A stretch of 16,454 nucleotides of DNA from Trileptium ribeirensis (GCA_030248225.1 JASANE010024828.1:1-16454); one strand, 5' to 3'; shown: positions 1 to 8,235, counted from the stretch's first letter. Notes: generated by a model from the letters alone, not told the origin. A program made the numbers and translations.

Positions 1-1845
1 CCGGAGTCGATCAATTTCAAGCTATGAAGCATGTATTTGGAGATAAACTCAATTTAATGCTACGTAAGGATATACCCTTATGAATATATGGACTCCGCTG
101 ACCGCTTCAACGAAACTACGCTACCCCCTCAACGAAAGTGGTATTGGCGATGAAGATTACCAACAGTCTTAAGTTGTTTGGCGAGAAATAAATGTTCAGA
201 CCCTTGGTCAATACCACGATCTATATCTCAAACCTGACGTCCTACTACTTCACGACGTCTTTGACAACTTTCGGTTGTTTAATCTAGACAAATTCCGTCT
301 AGACCCCGTTCACTACATCACACTTCCCAGCTTCGCGTGGGACGCTTGTCTTATGAAGACAGGCGTCAAGTTGGATCTCATCTCCGATCATGTATGTACG
401 CATTCTTTGAGGATGGAATTCGAGGTGGCGTCTCCGTAATCTCTCATCGATATGCGAAAGCAAACAACCCATACGTTGATGGTTACAACGCTGAAGAACT
501 CATCAACTATATAATGTACCTCGATGCAAACAAATTATACGGTTGGTCGATTTTTCAAAAACTCCCCTGTAACAAATTCAAGTGGCTTTCACAAACGCAA
601 ATCAATTCAATCGACTGATATTCAGTGAACGCAAACGGAGATACTGGATATATATTGGAAGTGGACTTAAATTATCCATATCACCGCCACAAACTTCACA
701 ATGATTACCCGTTGGCTCCAGAACGTTTAAAGATAAGCGAAGCAATGTTATCCCCATATTGCAGTGCGATCAAACGAGATCGTTCTGCACCAGATGAGAA
801 ATTGGCTCCCAACTTAAACGATAAACAATATAATAAAGTGCATATCCGGAGCCTCCAACAGTACCTTTCCCTCGGTTTAGAACTTAAAAAAATTCACAGA
901 GTCATCTCTTTCCATCATTCTGAATGGATGGAACCTTATATAATGTTTAATACCAAGATGAGAAAGAAATCAAATAGCGACTTTGAGAAAGACTTGTATA
1001 AGCTTCTAAACAATGCTGTATTTGGCAAACCCATGGAGAATGTGCGAGCTTATGTAATATTAAACTTATAACCAACGAACGGAAGATTGAAAAGTTGGTG
1101 GCGAACTCCCGATACTACATGTCATCAATATTCAACGAGAACCTGGTTGCGGTTAAAATGCACCGCAAAACTGTCAAGCTGTGTAAACTCATTTATGTTT
1201 GGTTCACGGTTTTGGAACTATCAAAGTCGCTAATGTACAATTTCAGTTACAATTATATGAAAGCAATATATGATGATAAATGTAAACTGTTATTTACGGA
1301 TACTAACTCATTGTGTTACTCTGTGGAAACCAAAGACATTTACGAGGATATGCGTGAAAACATAACCTTCTTCTATACCTCCGATTACCCCGCTGATCAC
1401 CCCCTTCTCAACTACGAGCAAAAAGGTGCTTGGGAAAATGAAAGGCGAGACTGCTGGTAAACTCTTCGAGGAATTTGTTGGACTGCGGTCGAAGATGTAC
1501 AGTATAAAGTGTGGTGGAGTTGAAAAGAAACTGGCAATGGGTATAAAGAAGGGTGTTGTGAAGAAAGACATTCGTCACCGAGACTATTACAACATTTTGT
1601 TCAGTGGTAGTAACATGAAACATAAAATGAATATGATTCGCAGTGATAAACACGTGTTGAATACAGTGACACTTAATAAGACGAGCTTATCTGCATATGA
1701 CGACAAGAGATATATATTGGACGATGGAATCAGTTCTTATGCTTACGGACATTATAAAGTGTATGGTGTTAGCGGTGAAGATTTTACTGAATTGTTGAGT
1801 GATATTTCTGATGATGATCTTATGCATATTGATATTGATGTTTAA
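1..1845 (+). pseudogene. polB: Protein-primed family B DNA polymerase (Polinton pPolB), 5' truncated, multiply broken
   Basis: This is the replicative polymerase that copies the element from a terminal-protein primer. Visible in order: an exonuclease-side motif YHDLYLKPD (about 200-240), a GIRGG patch followed by SHRYAKANNPYV (about 418-474), palm motif A LDANKLYGW (about 520-550), motif B KLLNNAVFGK (about 1000-1030), and motif C reading DTNS (1299-1310). The C-terminal KRYILDDGISS block lies near 1710. In an active enzyme motif C is DTDS, so one catalytic aspartate is replaced by Asn (codon 1305-1307). Breaks: frameshifts near 70, 135-146, 389-394, 1048-1059 and 1418-1426; in-frame TAA at 170-172; in-frame TGA at 616-618. 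The N-terminal part lies left of the window. The final stop is TAA at 1843-1845. Family assignment is secure and function is surely lost. Confidence 0.95.
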
Positions 1846-1878
1846 TAAGGTCTTAAAAACAAAGGTGTGTATTGATAG

Positions 1879-2940
1879 GGATTAAGAAAGGATTCTAAAC
1901 TTAAAGATATATACTACAACCCTACAAGTATTGCAGGTTTTTCAACTGCTCCTAAACTTTATAGAGAAGCTAAACAACGAGGTTATAACGTAAAGTTTAA
2001 AAAAGTACAAGATTGGTTACGTGGTCAGGAAACATATACTTTACATAAACCCAGACGATTAAGATTTAAGCGTAGACGTACTGTTGTGAAAGGTTTAAGT
2101 GATTTATATCAGGCCAATTTAGCTGATATGAGTAACTTGTCATCATATAATAATGGTATAAAATATTTACTTGTTGTTATTGATTGCTTTTCCAAATATG
2201 ATTGGGTTATGCCTGTTAAGAACAAGACAGCTTCTACTATTCTAAATGCATTAAAATCAGTCTATGAGCAAGTTAAACCTCGAAATTTTCAAACAGATAA
2301 TGGTAAAGAGTTTGTAAATAACCTGTTATATGATTATTGCAAGGAAAATGGTATAAACGTTTATACTGCTAAGAATAAGGAAACAAAAGCAAGTATTGTC
2401 GAACGTTTTATACGTACTTTGAAATCAAAAATTTATAAATATTTAACAGCAAACAATTCCCGTAGATATATTGATAATCTTCAATCATTTGTAGAAAGTT
2501 ATAACAATACAGAAAACAGTTATGGTTTTACACCTTCAAAGGTTGATAATGAGGATGAAATTCGGGAAAAGTTATTTCCAGCGCAAGATGTGAATTTTAG
2601 ATATAAATTTCAACTAGGCGATATTGTACGTGTTTCCATTGAACGGCTTCCCTTTGAACATGGATTGAACCAGTTGTGGTCACGTGAAGTGTTTACAATA
2701 AGTAAACAACTGCCATTCCATCCTCCAGTTTACGAGCTTGAAGATGCAAATAAGGAAACTATATTGGGAAGATTTTATAAGCAAGAGCTGCTAAACGTTA
2801 AAGTAGTGGGTGATTCATAAAAAATTGAGAAAATTATACGCAAACGCAAGACGAAAAGGGGTATAGAGGACCTTGTAAAGTGGCTTGGATACCCTAAATT
2901 AATGAATTCATGGGTACACGAAAAGGATTTACAACCGCTG
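1879..2940 (+). pseudogene. int: Polinton integrase (DDE, retroviral type) with C-terminal chromodomain split off by one stop
   Basis: The integrase inserts the element into the host chromosome. The frame is open from 1879, just after a TAG at 1876-1878. No ATG lies in the N-terminal stretch, so the true start is lost or upstream. An N-terminal segment containing YNPTS and LHKPRR (about 1912-2058) is typical of Polinton integrases. The core follows with ADM (first Asp, about 2122-2130), TDNGKEF (second Asp, about 2296) and VERFIRTLK (Glu, about 2398), a D-x34-E spacing; all three catalytic residues are present. A TAA at 2818-2820 interrupts the frame. The same frame then runs to a TAG at 2938-2940 and encodes a chromodomain with DLVKWLGYP and NSWVHEKDL. 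Chromodomains on integrases bind methylated histone tails and steer insertion. Apart from the stop and the missing start, the gene looks young. Confidence 0.93.
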
Positions 2941-3347
2941 TAGGGGTACAATACGTACACGTAGGGGTACACAGGGGTACAACATACTAAAAAAAAAGGA
3001 AAAAGGCACAACCAAAAAAAAGAAAAAAACAGAATAGGGTAAAAGGAGTATAAGTGGTAATTGTAGGGGTCCCTAGGGGTACAACATACGGCTACATAGT
3101 GGTAAATGTAATTGATATACGGGTACAATACGTACCCGTATGGTACAGAATATAGGTATACAGTGGTAAATGTAGGGGATATATGAGTGCAATACGTATC
3201 CGTAGGGGTACAGAATACGGGTGCACAGGGTACAACATAGGGGTACACAATGATAAATGTAGGGGATATCGGGGTACAATACGTACCCGTAGGGGTACAG
3301 GATAGGGATGCACAGAGTTACAAAATAGGGGAACACAGGGGTACAAT
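2941..3347 (+). repeat. Degenerate tandem array built on GGGGTACA / TACGTACCCGTA
   Basis: Between the integrase and ATPase genes the sequence repeats GTAGGGGTACA and AATACGTACCCGTA. A higher-order unit (CAATACGTACCCGTA, then a TACAGAATA segment, then GGTAAATGTA(GGGGATAT)) recurs with GGTAAATGTA at 3101, 3165 and, as GATAAATGTA, at 3252. Unit lengths are therefore about 64 and 87 bp. Long reverse-strand ORFs rich in Tyr, Pro and Cys are by-products of this repeat and not genes. The GGGGTA core resembles the boxes in front of other genes in this element. Whether it is a promoter array, a replication feature or a simple minisatellite cannot be decided by reading. Confidence 0.8.
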
Positions 3348-4115
3348 ATGGTGGTGTCAATGTTCTTAAAAAGGTTTAATCATGTAATCCATGAGGATCA
3401 TGTATATAACAAGTGTGAACGATCTTATACTTCTCGTCAACATTTACATAGACATAAGAAAACTTGTACAGCACAAACTATGTCAAGCTGTGATAAAATA
3501 CTTTTGCCTCTAGAGTTACCGTTCACATGTTTTGTAAGTGGACAAACTGGAAGTGGAAAGACACTTTGGATTTATAGATTACTTACACACATGTACTTTG
3601 ATGAAAAGGTAGACAAAATTTAATACTGTTACAGTATTTTTCAAGATATATATGTTAAAATGTTGAGAGAAATACCCAACTTTGAACTACACGAAAGTAT
3701 ACCCTCTGAATTTCCCACAGGCACAGCACACGTTTTATATGTATTGGACGATTTAATGATTGAGGCCTCAAAGGATAAAAAGCTTGCAGCAGCATTTTTC
3801 CGTATGCGTCATAATAAGTTAAGCACAATTTTTGTTACACAGAATTTATATCATGAAGCTAAATGCATGCGAACAATAACTCGGAACGCACAGTATATGG
3901 TTCTGTTTTCCAACTTTAGGGATCAGTCAATGATACATACCCTGGGAAGGCAAATGCGGCCTTCAAAACCAGATTTTCTTTCAAGCGCATTTGAGCAAGC
4001 AACAAGGGAACCGTATGGTTATCTATTTCTTGATCTAAAACCAGCAACAGAGAGTATGCTCAGGGCGAGACAATGTATTTTCCCCGATGACAGTCAGATG
4101 TTTGTTTATTTTTAA
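3348..4115 (+). pseudogene. Polinton packaging ATPase (FtsK/HerA type) with N-terminal zinc finger, one in-frame stop
   Basis: This ATPase would pump the genome into the capsid. The ATG at 3348 opens a frame with a finger-like segment, Cys23-x12-His36-x3-Cys40. The position expected for the first Cys is Tyr20 (codon 3405-3407). Walker A is GQTGSGKT at residues 65-72. Walker B follows in VLYVLDDLM, and a downstream TIFVTQNLYH motif is typical of this family. A TAA at 3621-3623 splits the gene; the frame is unchanged on both sides (the next Met codon is at 3660), so only one nonsense mutation is needed. The ATPase domain itself may begin at Met45. The GGGGTAC array lies immediately upstream. 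Family identification is strong; the zinc-finger call is moderate. Confidence 0.92.
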
Positions 4116-4142
4116 AAAGGTTCAATTTTAGATTTATTAAAC

Positions 4143-4418
4143 ATGTGTCGAACGCTTGAACGTAATCTAACAGCGCTGCAGTTTCTTTAGCGATCATCAG
4201 CTAAAGTTATATCTGCTGTAATTAAAGTTGCACGTCAGTCTTTACTGAACACATTTGCAGAAATTGCACATAATATCATACAAAATACTAAAAATAGGAG
4301 TAAAGTTCTTAAAAGTATTGCAAGCAAACGTATTTCAATTTCTAAAAAGAAAAAGTTACTCAAACCTACTGTGGTCAAGCATTTGATTAATTATTTTAAT
4401 AAACATTATGGCGCGTAA
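4143..4418 (+). pseudogene. Small basic protein conserved downstream of the ATPase in Polintons, one in-frame stop
   Basis: An ATG at 4143 opens a frame of about 91 codons interrupted by TAG at 4188-4190 and ending with TAA at 4416-4418. The product has an N-terminal leucine-rich stretch, a helical middle (TFAEIAHNII), and a Lys-rich tail (SISKKKKLLKP). From memory of the family, a small basic protein of this kind commonly sits beside the ATPase and capsid genes in Polintons and adintoviruses; its function is not established to my knowledge. It overlaps the next gene by 11 bases in another frame, which supports a compact virus-like gene block. A DNA-condensing or capsid-associated role would fit the charge but is inference. 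Confidence 0.7.
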
Positions 4419-4847
4419 GATGGCAGTGGTACCGGTTAGTTGGTTGGATATAATTAAGAGTGGTGGATTACAAGATAAAGAACCGATAAGAAATGAGGTG
4501 ACTGTTTAAGAAACTGGATAAAACCAGATTTGTCGCTTATGTTTCCTAAAATTTACGATCTAAAGCTAAATTAATGTTAAACAATATTAAAGGTTTAAAA
4601 CTAAATGATAATAATAATGTAATTTATTCATATAAGACTGTGGGTTCCAATATTATTGATCTAATAAAGTATTTTGTCTCAGATGTCAACTTTTCACCTC
4701 CAAGACCTCTTGACTCACATAAATTTGAATCTCTTCTTAGAGGAGTTCCTTTGTCAGCTTTTGGAAGAGGCAGGAAAGGTAAAGTAGCTCAGCAGGAAAG
4801 GTAAAGTAGCTCAGCAGAAAACCAAATGGAGAACTTTGTGGGGGTAA
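4408..4847 (+). pseudogene. Second conserved Polinton protein of unknown function, frameshifted
   Basis: The start MARKMAVVP at 4408 overlaps the previous gene. The first frame stops at TAA 4507-4509. Related coding resumes in another frame from about 4574 with NIKGLKLNDNNN, then VGSNIIDLIKYF and a Gly/Arg/Lys-rich tail ending at 4804. Start and end together match the plan of a Polinton protein found between the ATPase and capsid genes, as I remember it. The tail is further altered by a perfect 22-bp tandem duplication (4771-4814). Reading across with a single copy would carry the frame to a TAA at 4845-4847 with a WRTLWG ending. The middle part (4510-4573) is too degraded to read. Function unknown. 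Confidence 0.6.
4771..4814 (+). repeat. Perfect 22-bp tandem duplication
   Basis: Two identical, directly adjacent copies of a 22-base unit beginning CAGGAAAGG occupy 4771-4792 and 4793-4814. Because 22 is not a multiple of three, the duplication shifts the reading frame of the surrounding gene and creates the stop at 4802-4804. Zero differences between copies implies a recent event, or an assembly or sequencing artefact. Confidence 0.95.
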
Positions 4848-4865
4848 ACCAACCAATCATATTAA

Positions 4866-4892
4866 TGTGGGGTATTTACTAATATATATAAA
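4866..4892 (+). promoter_or_regulatory. GTGGGG box plus TATA element upstream of the NADAR gene
   Basis: TGTGGGGTA at 4866-4874 is followed by ATATATATAAA at 4882-4892, about 34 bases before the ATG at 4926. A second TGTGGGGGTA lies at 4837-4846 but overlaps the end of the preceding gene. The same two elements recur in reverse orientation upstream of the minus-strand gene at 9420. A core promoter is the natural reading; no transcript evidence is available. Confidence 0.5.
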
Positions 4893-4925
4893 GGGTCACA
4901 AACATGGATATCAAAATTACCGAAA

Positions 4926-5434
4926 ATGGATCATACAAAGTATTGCGTTAGCACTGATGGGAAACCACTTGTTTTATTCCGATCTGGATGGAGTTTATTT
5001 AGTAATTTTAATATTGCTAAAATAACTATTAATGGAGTAACCTACAACTGTGTTGAACAATGGTATCAAAGCGAAAAGGCTCGGTACTTCAACGATCAAA
5101 TCACATATCATCATATTATGAACTCTTATAAACCATCAATACACAAGCGACTTGGACAACAGGTCGCAAATTTCGATATTGCGGAAAGGATAGCAAACGA
5201 TCGCGCTGTAAACGTGATGGAAGTGGGATGAAAGCAAAATTTTACCAACTACCTCACGTACGAGCTGCAGTAATGGGAACCGAAAATGCGATAATAGCGG
5301 AAGCGTCGGAATGGGACTTCTACTGGGGAATCGGAAAAAGCGTGTTCGATGTAAAAAGTCGAGACATGAGCGAATGGAAGGGACTAAACAAGTTGGATGG
5401 GTTATGGATGGAAATTCGAGACGAAAACAAATGA
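4926..5434 (+). pseudogene. NADAR-family protein (ADP-ribose N-glycosidase superfamily, YbiA-like), one frameshift
   Basis: Known NADAR proteins cleave N-glycosidic bonds of ADP-ribosyl or related substrates; some remove ADP-ribose from guanine in DNA and counter DarT-type toxins. The first frame (4926-5231) shows FSNF at residues 25-28 and the signature YNCVEQWYQSEKA at residues 40-52, including the conserved Glu44. It continues through a KRLGQQVANFD segment. The second frame (5228-5434) continues with MKAKFYQ, then EASEWDFYWGIG, which carries the family's conserved acidic and Trp-Gly residues. One missing base near 5227 explains the break; the total of about 169 residues matches a full NADAR domain. 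The two frames meet as ATGA, which could mimic translational coupling, but the domain is split mid-fold, so a frameshift is likelier. The gene ends in a 4-base ATGA overlap with the TBP-like gene. Confidence 0.87.
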
Positions 5435-5909
5435 TAACAAATATGACAATAACATCAAACATTGGATGCAACGTTGATTTGTTATATTTATCTTGCGTAC
5501 TTAATAATTTTGACTTTGATATTTTACGATTTAATGGTAGAATATGGAAATTCAAACCGAGGGGAACGATTTTACTGTTTTTCCAATGGAAAGCTAGTTT
5601 CCATTAGGGGTGAGGGCAGAGGATGAAGCAAAACTAATTTTGTATATAGTTTACGAAAAATTAAACGATTTGGGATATTCATGCATTCAAAAATTCGACG
5701 TACAACTTAAAAATGTTGTTGGAATGTTGAAAAGTGGATTTAACTTAAATTTGCCTTTCATATATGAAAGTCTGAGATCCAAATACACTGTAATGTATGA
5801 AACTGAGCTGCATAATAGTATGAAACTTAAGATTGAGAAAGGTGTGGGTTTAATTTATGGGAATGGGAATGGAGTTATAACTGATTGTAAGTGTATAAAT
5901 GATTTCTAA
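5431..5909 (+). pseudogene. TATA-binding-protein (TBP) homologue, two one-base frameshifts, short C-terminus
   Basis: The translation follows the two-repeat TBP saddle. Repeat 1 begins MTITSNIGCNVDL, continues through NGRIWKFKPRGTILLF, then SNGKLVSI in a second frame, and GVRAEDEAKLI in a third. Repeat 2 has QKFDVQLKNVVGMLK, LPFIYESLRS, YTVMYETELHN and GLIYGNGNGVITD. Asn residues sit in both first strands, as expected for the DNA-contact positions. Phe is kept in the repeat 1 strand, and Tyr replaces it in repeat 2. Frameshifts: an extra T in the T5 run ending about 5582, and an extra base near 5605. The last helix of a cellular TBP is missing after GVITD. A host TBP pseudogene is unlikely because divergence is high and the gene overlaps NADAR. 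Its probable role, directing transcription of the element, is inference. Confidence 0.8.
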
Positions 5910-5923
5910 TTGTCTTGCAATAT

Positions 5924-5949
5924 TGTATATAATTCTTAACTGTATATAA
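5924..5949 (+). promoter_or_regulatory. Tandem TGTATATAA elements upstream of the penton gene
   Basis: TGTATATAA occurs at 5924-5932 and again at 5941-5949, 17 bases apart and 38-63 bases before the penton ATG at 5987. The spacing suits TATA boxes. AATAAA at 5966-5971 could serve as the poly(A) signal of the TBP-like gene. The setting is AT-rich, so chance is possible. Confidence 0.4.
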
Positions 5950-5986
5950 CTCCTTAAAAGACTTTAATAAAATATAATCAACAATC

Positions 5987-6595
5987 ATGGAAGTTGTAGT
6001 TGTTTGTAATTTGAGCGAACCGGTTGTTGAGTTTCCGACAGCATTTTGCGCTACAAAAGTTAAAGTACTGGATGTTCAACGTCCCACCAAATACAAAAAT
6101 ATTGAAGGTGGTATTGTTGAATATTTTACAAATAGATCTTGGAAACGGTTTACTGTTGATAAAGGCTACTACAATATCAATACTTTGTTATCTTACGTTA
6201 ATACATTCAGTCAAGACATTGAGTTTACAGTTGACCCCATCAGTGTATATGTCTTAGGTAAGGCTGAAATTAAGATATTTCCGGAAATACAACAATTATT
6301 TGGATTCAACGCTTTACAGCAGAAAAACGGTAAACATGTAGGCAACAAATGTGTTGACATCATGCGTAGTAACCCCACGTTTATAATGAGCTCCTTTGTG
6401 AAAGAACGATTAGTAAATGGCAGATATAAACCACTACTACATGTTATTTCTTCTAGTGTGAAAAATACAGTGAACTTAGAATTAAACAGCTATGTGTTAA
6501 ATGTATTTCGATTTGAAGTGCTTGATTCAGAATTTCAAAGTGTTGAGTTCTTTCCAAATGCAAAGATGATATTAAGATTATGGTTTTGTTCTTAA
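5987..6595 (+). CDS. Polinton minor capsid (penton-like, single jelly-roll) protein
   Basis: This uninterrupted 202-codon ORF starts at an ATG and stops with TAA, in the usual Polinton place just before the major capsid gene. Recognisable patches: DKGYYNINTLLSYVN (residues about 58-72), LFGFNAL, then VNGRYKPLLHVI in the C-terminal half and a final FEVLDSEFQSVEFFPN, typical of the strand pattern of Polinton minor capsid proteins. The family forms the fivefold vertices of the predicted icosahedral capsid. It is the only hallmark gene in this window without a visible lesion. Assignment rests on position and these patches; a structural prediction would settle the jelly-roll fold. Confidence 0.8.
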   Translation: MEVVVVCNLSEPVVEFPTAFCATKVKVLDVQRPTKYKNIEGGIVEYFTNRSWKRFTVDKGYYNINTLLSYVNTFSQDIEFTVDPISVYVLGKAEIKIFPEIQQLFGFNALQQKNGKHVGNKCVDIMRSNPTFIMSSFVKERLVNGRYKPLLHVISSSVKNTVNLELNSYVLNVFRFEVLDSEFQSVEFFPNAKMILRLWFCS

Positions 6596-6600
6596 AAAGG

Positions 6601-6759
6601 ATGAATACATTTAGCAAATAGTTTCAAAAAGTGTTGCCTCTATGTTTTAATTCGAGAAAGCTTGTAAAGCTATTCCAATTGTTAAAAAGAAAATTCTTAA
6701 GAAGCATCGTAAACCAGCGAAGAAAAAATGTCAAACGTATGCTGCGTCGAAAAACTTAA
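6601..6759 (+). pseudogene. Possible small Lys/Arg-rich peptide between penton and major capsid genes
   Basis: An ATG at 6601 begins a 52-codon frame with one TAG (6619-6621) and a strongly basic second half (RRKNVKRMLRRKT). A second frame over the same bases is also basic (PIVKKKILKKHRKPAKKK). A small basic DNA-binding peptide in this position would recall viral core peptides. The two-frame ambiguity and the short length make this only a suggestion. It overlaps the start of the capsid gene. Confidence 0.28.
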
Positions 6760-7946
6760 TTGGCGTGGTGATAAGTACCCTGTTCAAGAATCAATCATGT
6801 CAACACAGTGGGTTGAAGTCACTCGTGAAACAACGTCACCAAGTAGTGATACTGATGATTCATTTCGTTTTAAAATTGGTGAAAGTGCTTTTGATTTAAT
6901 TGATTTATCTGAAATATTTGTATATATTGAATTTCAAATAATGAAGGGTGATGGTAAGGAGATTAAAAATGTAGCTCTTAAAATTGCACCATGAAATATG
7001 TTTGGGTATGCGCTGTTTTCATCCGTTGAAATGAAAATATATGGAGAACCAATAACTTTTAACAAAAAATATTACCCCTGGATGACATATATTATACATG
7101 TTGCATATGAGTGAATAACAAAGAAAACAATATTTAGCAGGATGTCTTTACAAACCGGATGAACCATGTTTGATGACCTAAAAGATAATGTAGGTTTTGT
7201 TTATCGAAATACACTAGTAATTGGATCACAAAAATGTGAAATGTATTTTCCACTAATTACCGACGCACATTTAACTCCCAAATACTTACCACCGAAAACA
7301 AGATTAAAATTCAAATCTACACGTAGCACACCATCTCTAATACTATTGCATGAACCAGCTAATAAATTTCAAATTCAAATTAATGATTTCAAGCTCTATA
7401 TACCTAAAGCAAGGCTAACAAAACAAGCTCTTGAAATTCAAGATGGAATCGGAGCCGTTATGCTTCCTGCAATAAGATATAAAATAAACACATTATCTGT
7501 AAATAAAGGTCTACAAAACCTACATTGGACAATCTTTGATGGTGTGTTACCTCGAAGAATATACATTTGGGGAATAAAGCAGGAAGCGTACACAGGTGCA
7601 GCAAAGTCAAATTTGTTTAAGCTAACTTTACCTGATATGAATAGCCTTACAGTATTTATGAATGATGATAGGTACCCATGTAATACCTCTCTACTGTGTA
7701 AAGGTGGGAATGATATCAGACTATTTTATAATACATTATGTGCGTTAAATGGTAGAACTGAAAACTTAGGTTTGACTGAAGTTGGGTTTAGATATGGTGC
7801 AGGACATCAAATATTTTGTATAGATTTAAGTAAAACGATACAGTAGCGATTGTAATTATATTTCAAACCCACCAGATGGACAGGTAAGACTATCAATAGA
7901 TTTTGTAGAGGAATTGAAACAAGCAATTGTAATATTTGCAATGTGA
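6728..7946 (+). pseudogene. mcp: Polinton major capsid protein (double jelly-roll), three in-frame TGA stops and a late frameshift
   Basis: The reading frame beginning at ATG 6728 contains a TQWVEVTRET segment near its start, the FDLIDLSEIFVYIEFQI strand, and MFGYALFSSVEMKIYG, all typical of Polinton MCPs. TGA codons interrupt it at 6992-6994, 7112-7114 and 7160-7162 with no frame change. The long remainder (7166-7846) continues with YRNTLVIGSQK, FKLYIPKARLTK, LPRRIYIWGIKQEAY and LTVFMNDDRYP. After the TAG at 7844-7846, MCP-like tail sequence (NPPDGQVRLSIDF, ending QAIVIFAM) resumes in another frame and stops at TGA 7944-7946. The full gene is thus about 406 codons. The region 7000-7165 seems the most degraded. 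It would build the hexon capsomers; this copy cannot. Confidence 0.9.
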
Positions 7947-8235
7947 GAGTTTACCTTTAAGCTACATATTAACTCAAATAGGGAAGCGTTTTGGAACAAA
8001 ATGTCCTAAAAGGTCTAAAAATACATTTGTATTAAGTATTGATAAAAAACGTTTTATTGCAATATATGTTGTATTACTTATAACAATTGTTGGTGCGACG
8101 GTTATATTGTTCTTAATTTTAAAAAGTACCAATATATGTAAAACCCAAAATTGTACGAAAACCGTGTGTTTCGAAGACTGGACAAACGGTTTAAGTGAAA
8201 AGTGGAACCCATCAAATGGTTATGATATTCGATAG
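7936..8235 (+). CDS. Single-pass membrane protein with short Cys-containing ectodomain, unrecognised
   Basis: The frame is open from about 7936 but has no ATG, so its start is unclear. It has a basic segment (KCPKRSK, then KKR), one hydrophobic stretch FIAIYVVLLITIVGATVILF, then a short region with three Cys (ICKTQNCTKTVC) and CFEDWTNGLSEKWNPSNG before a TAG at 8233-8235. Basic residues before the hydrophobic segment favour a cytosolic N-terminus (type II topology). FEDWTNGLSEKWN faintly recalls the first strand of secreted glucanase/lectin-type folds, but the fragment is too short to decide. In-frame sequence after the stop shows no further motif. It overlaps the repaired end of the MCP frame by 11 bases. 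A virion or host-membrane protein is conceivable but unproven. Confidence 0.5.
   Translation: MQCESLPLSYILTQIGKRFGTKCPKRSKNTFVLSIDKKRFIAIYVVLLITIVGATVILFLILKSTNICKTQNCTKTVCFEDWTNGLSEKWNPSNGYDIR

Noticed and set aside
2775..3360. Long reverse-strand ORFs rich in Tyr, Pro and Cys
   Set aside because: They are translations of the GGGGTAC repeat array in several frames; their repetitive composition comes from the DNA repeat, and part lies opposite the integrase gene.
4185..4205. Second hammerhead core (CTGATGA on the minus strand)
   Set aside because: No stem II between it and a following GAAA, and no pairing for stems I and III; the segment lies in coding sequence.
5889..5960. Intron at the end of the TBP-like gene (GTAAGT near 5887-5892)
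   Set aside because: A donor-like hexamer is present, but no downstream segment in any frame resembles the missing last TBP helix, and the penton gene begins soon after.
6992..7162. Alternative genetic code with TGA read as Trp
   Set aside because: TAA and TAG also interrupt frames here, frameshifts are frequent, and the TGA inside the Gypsy integrase (12189-12187) is at a site where Trp is not expected. Only the PHD TGA fits Trp. Ordinary decay explains the set better.
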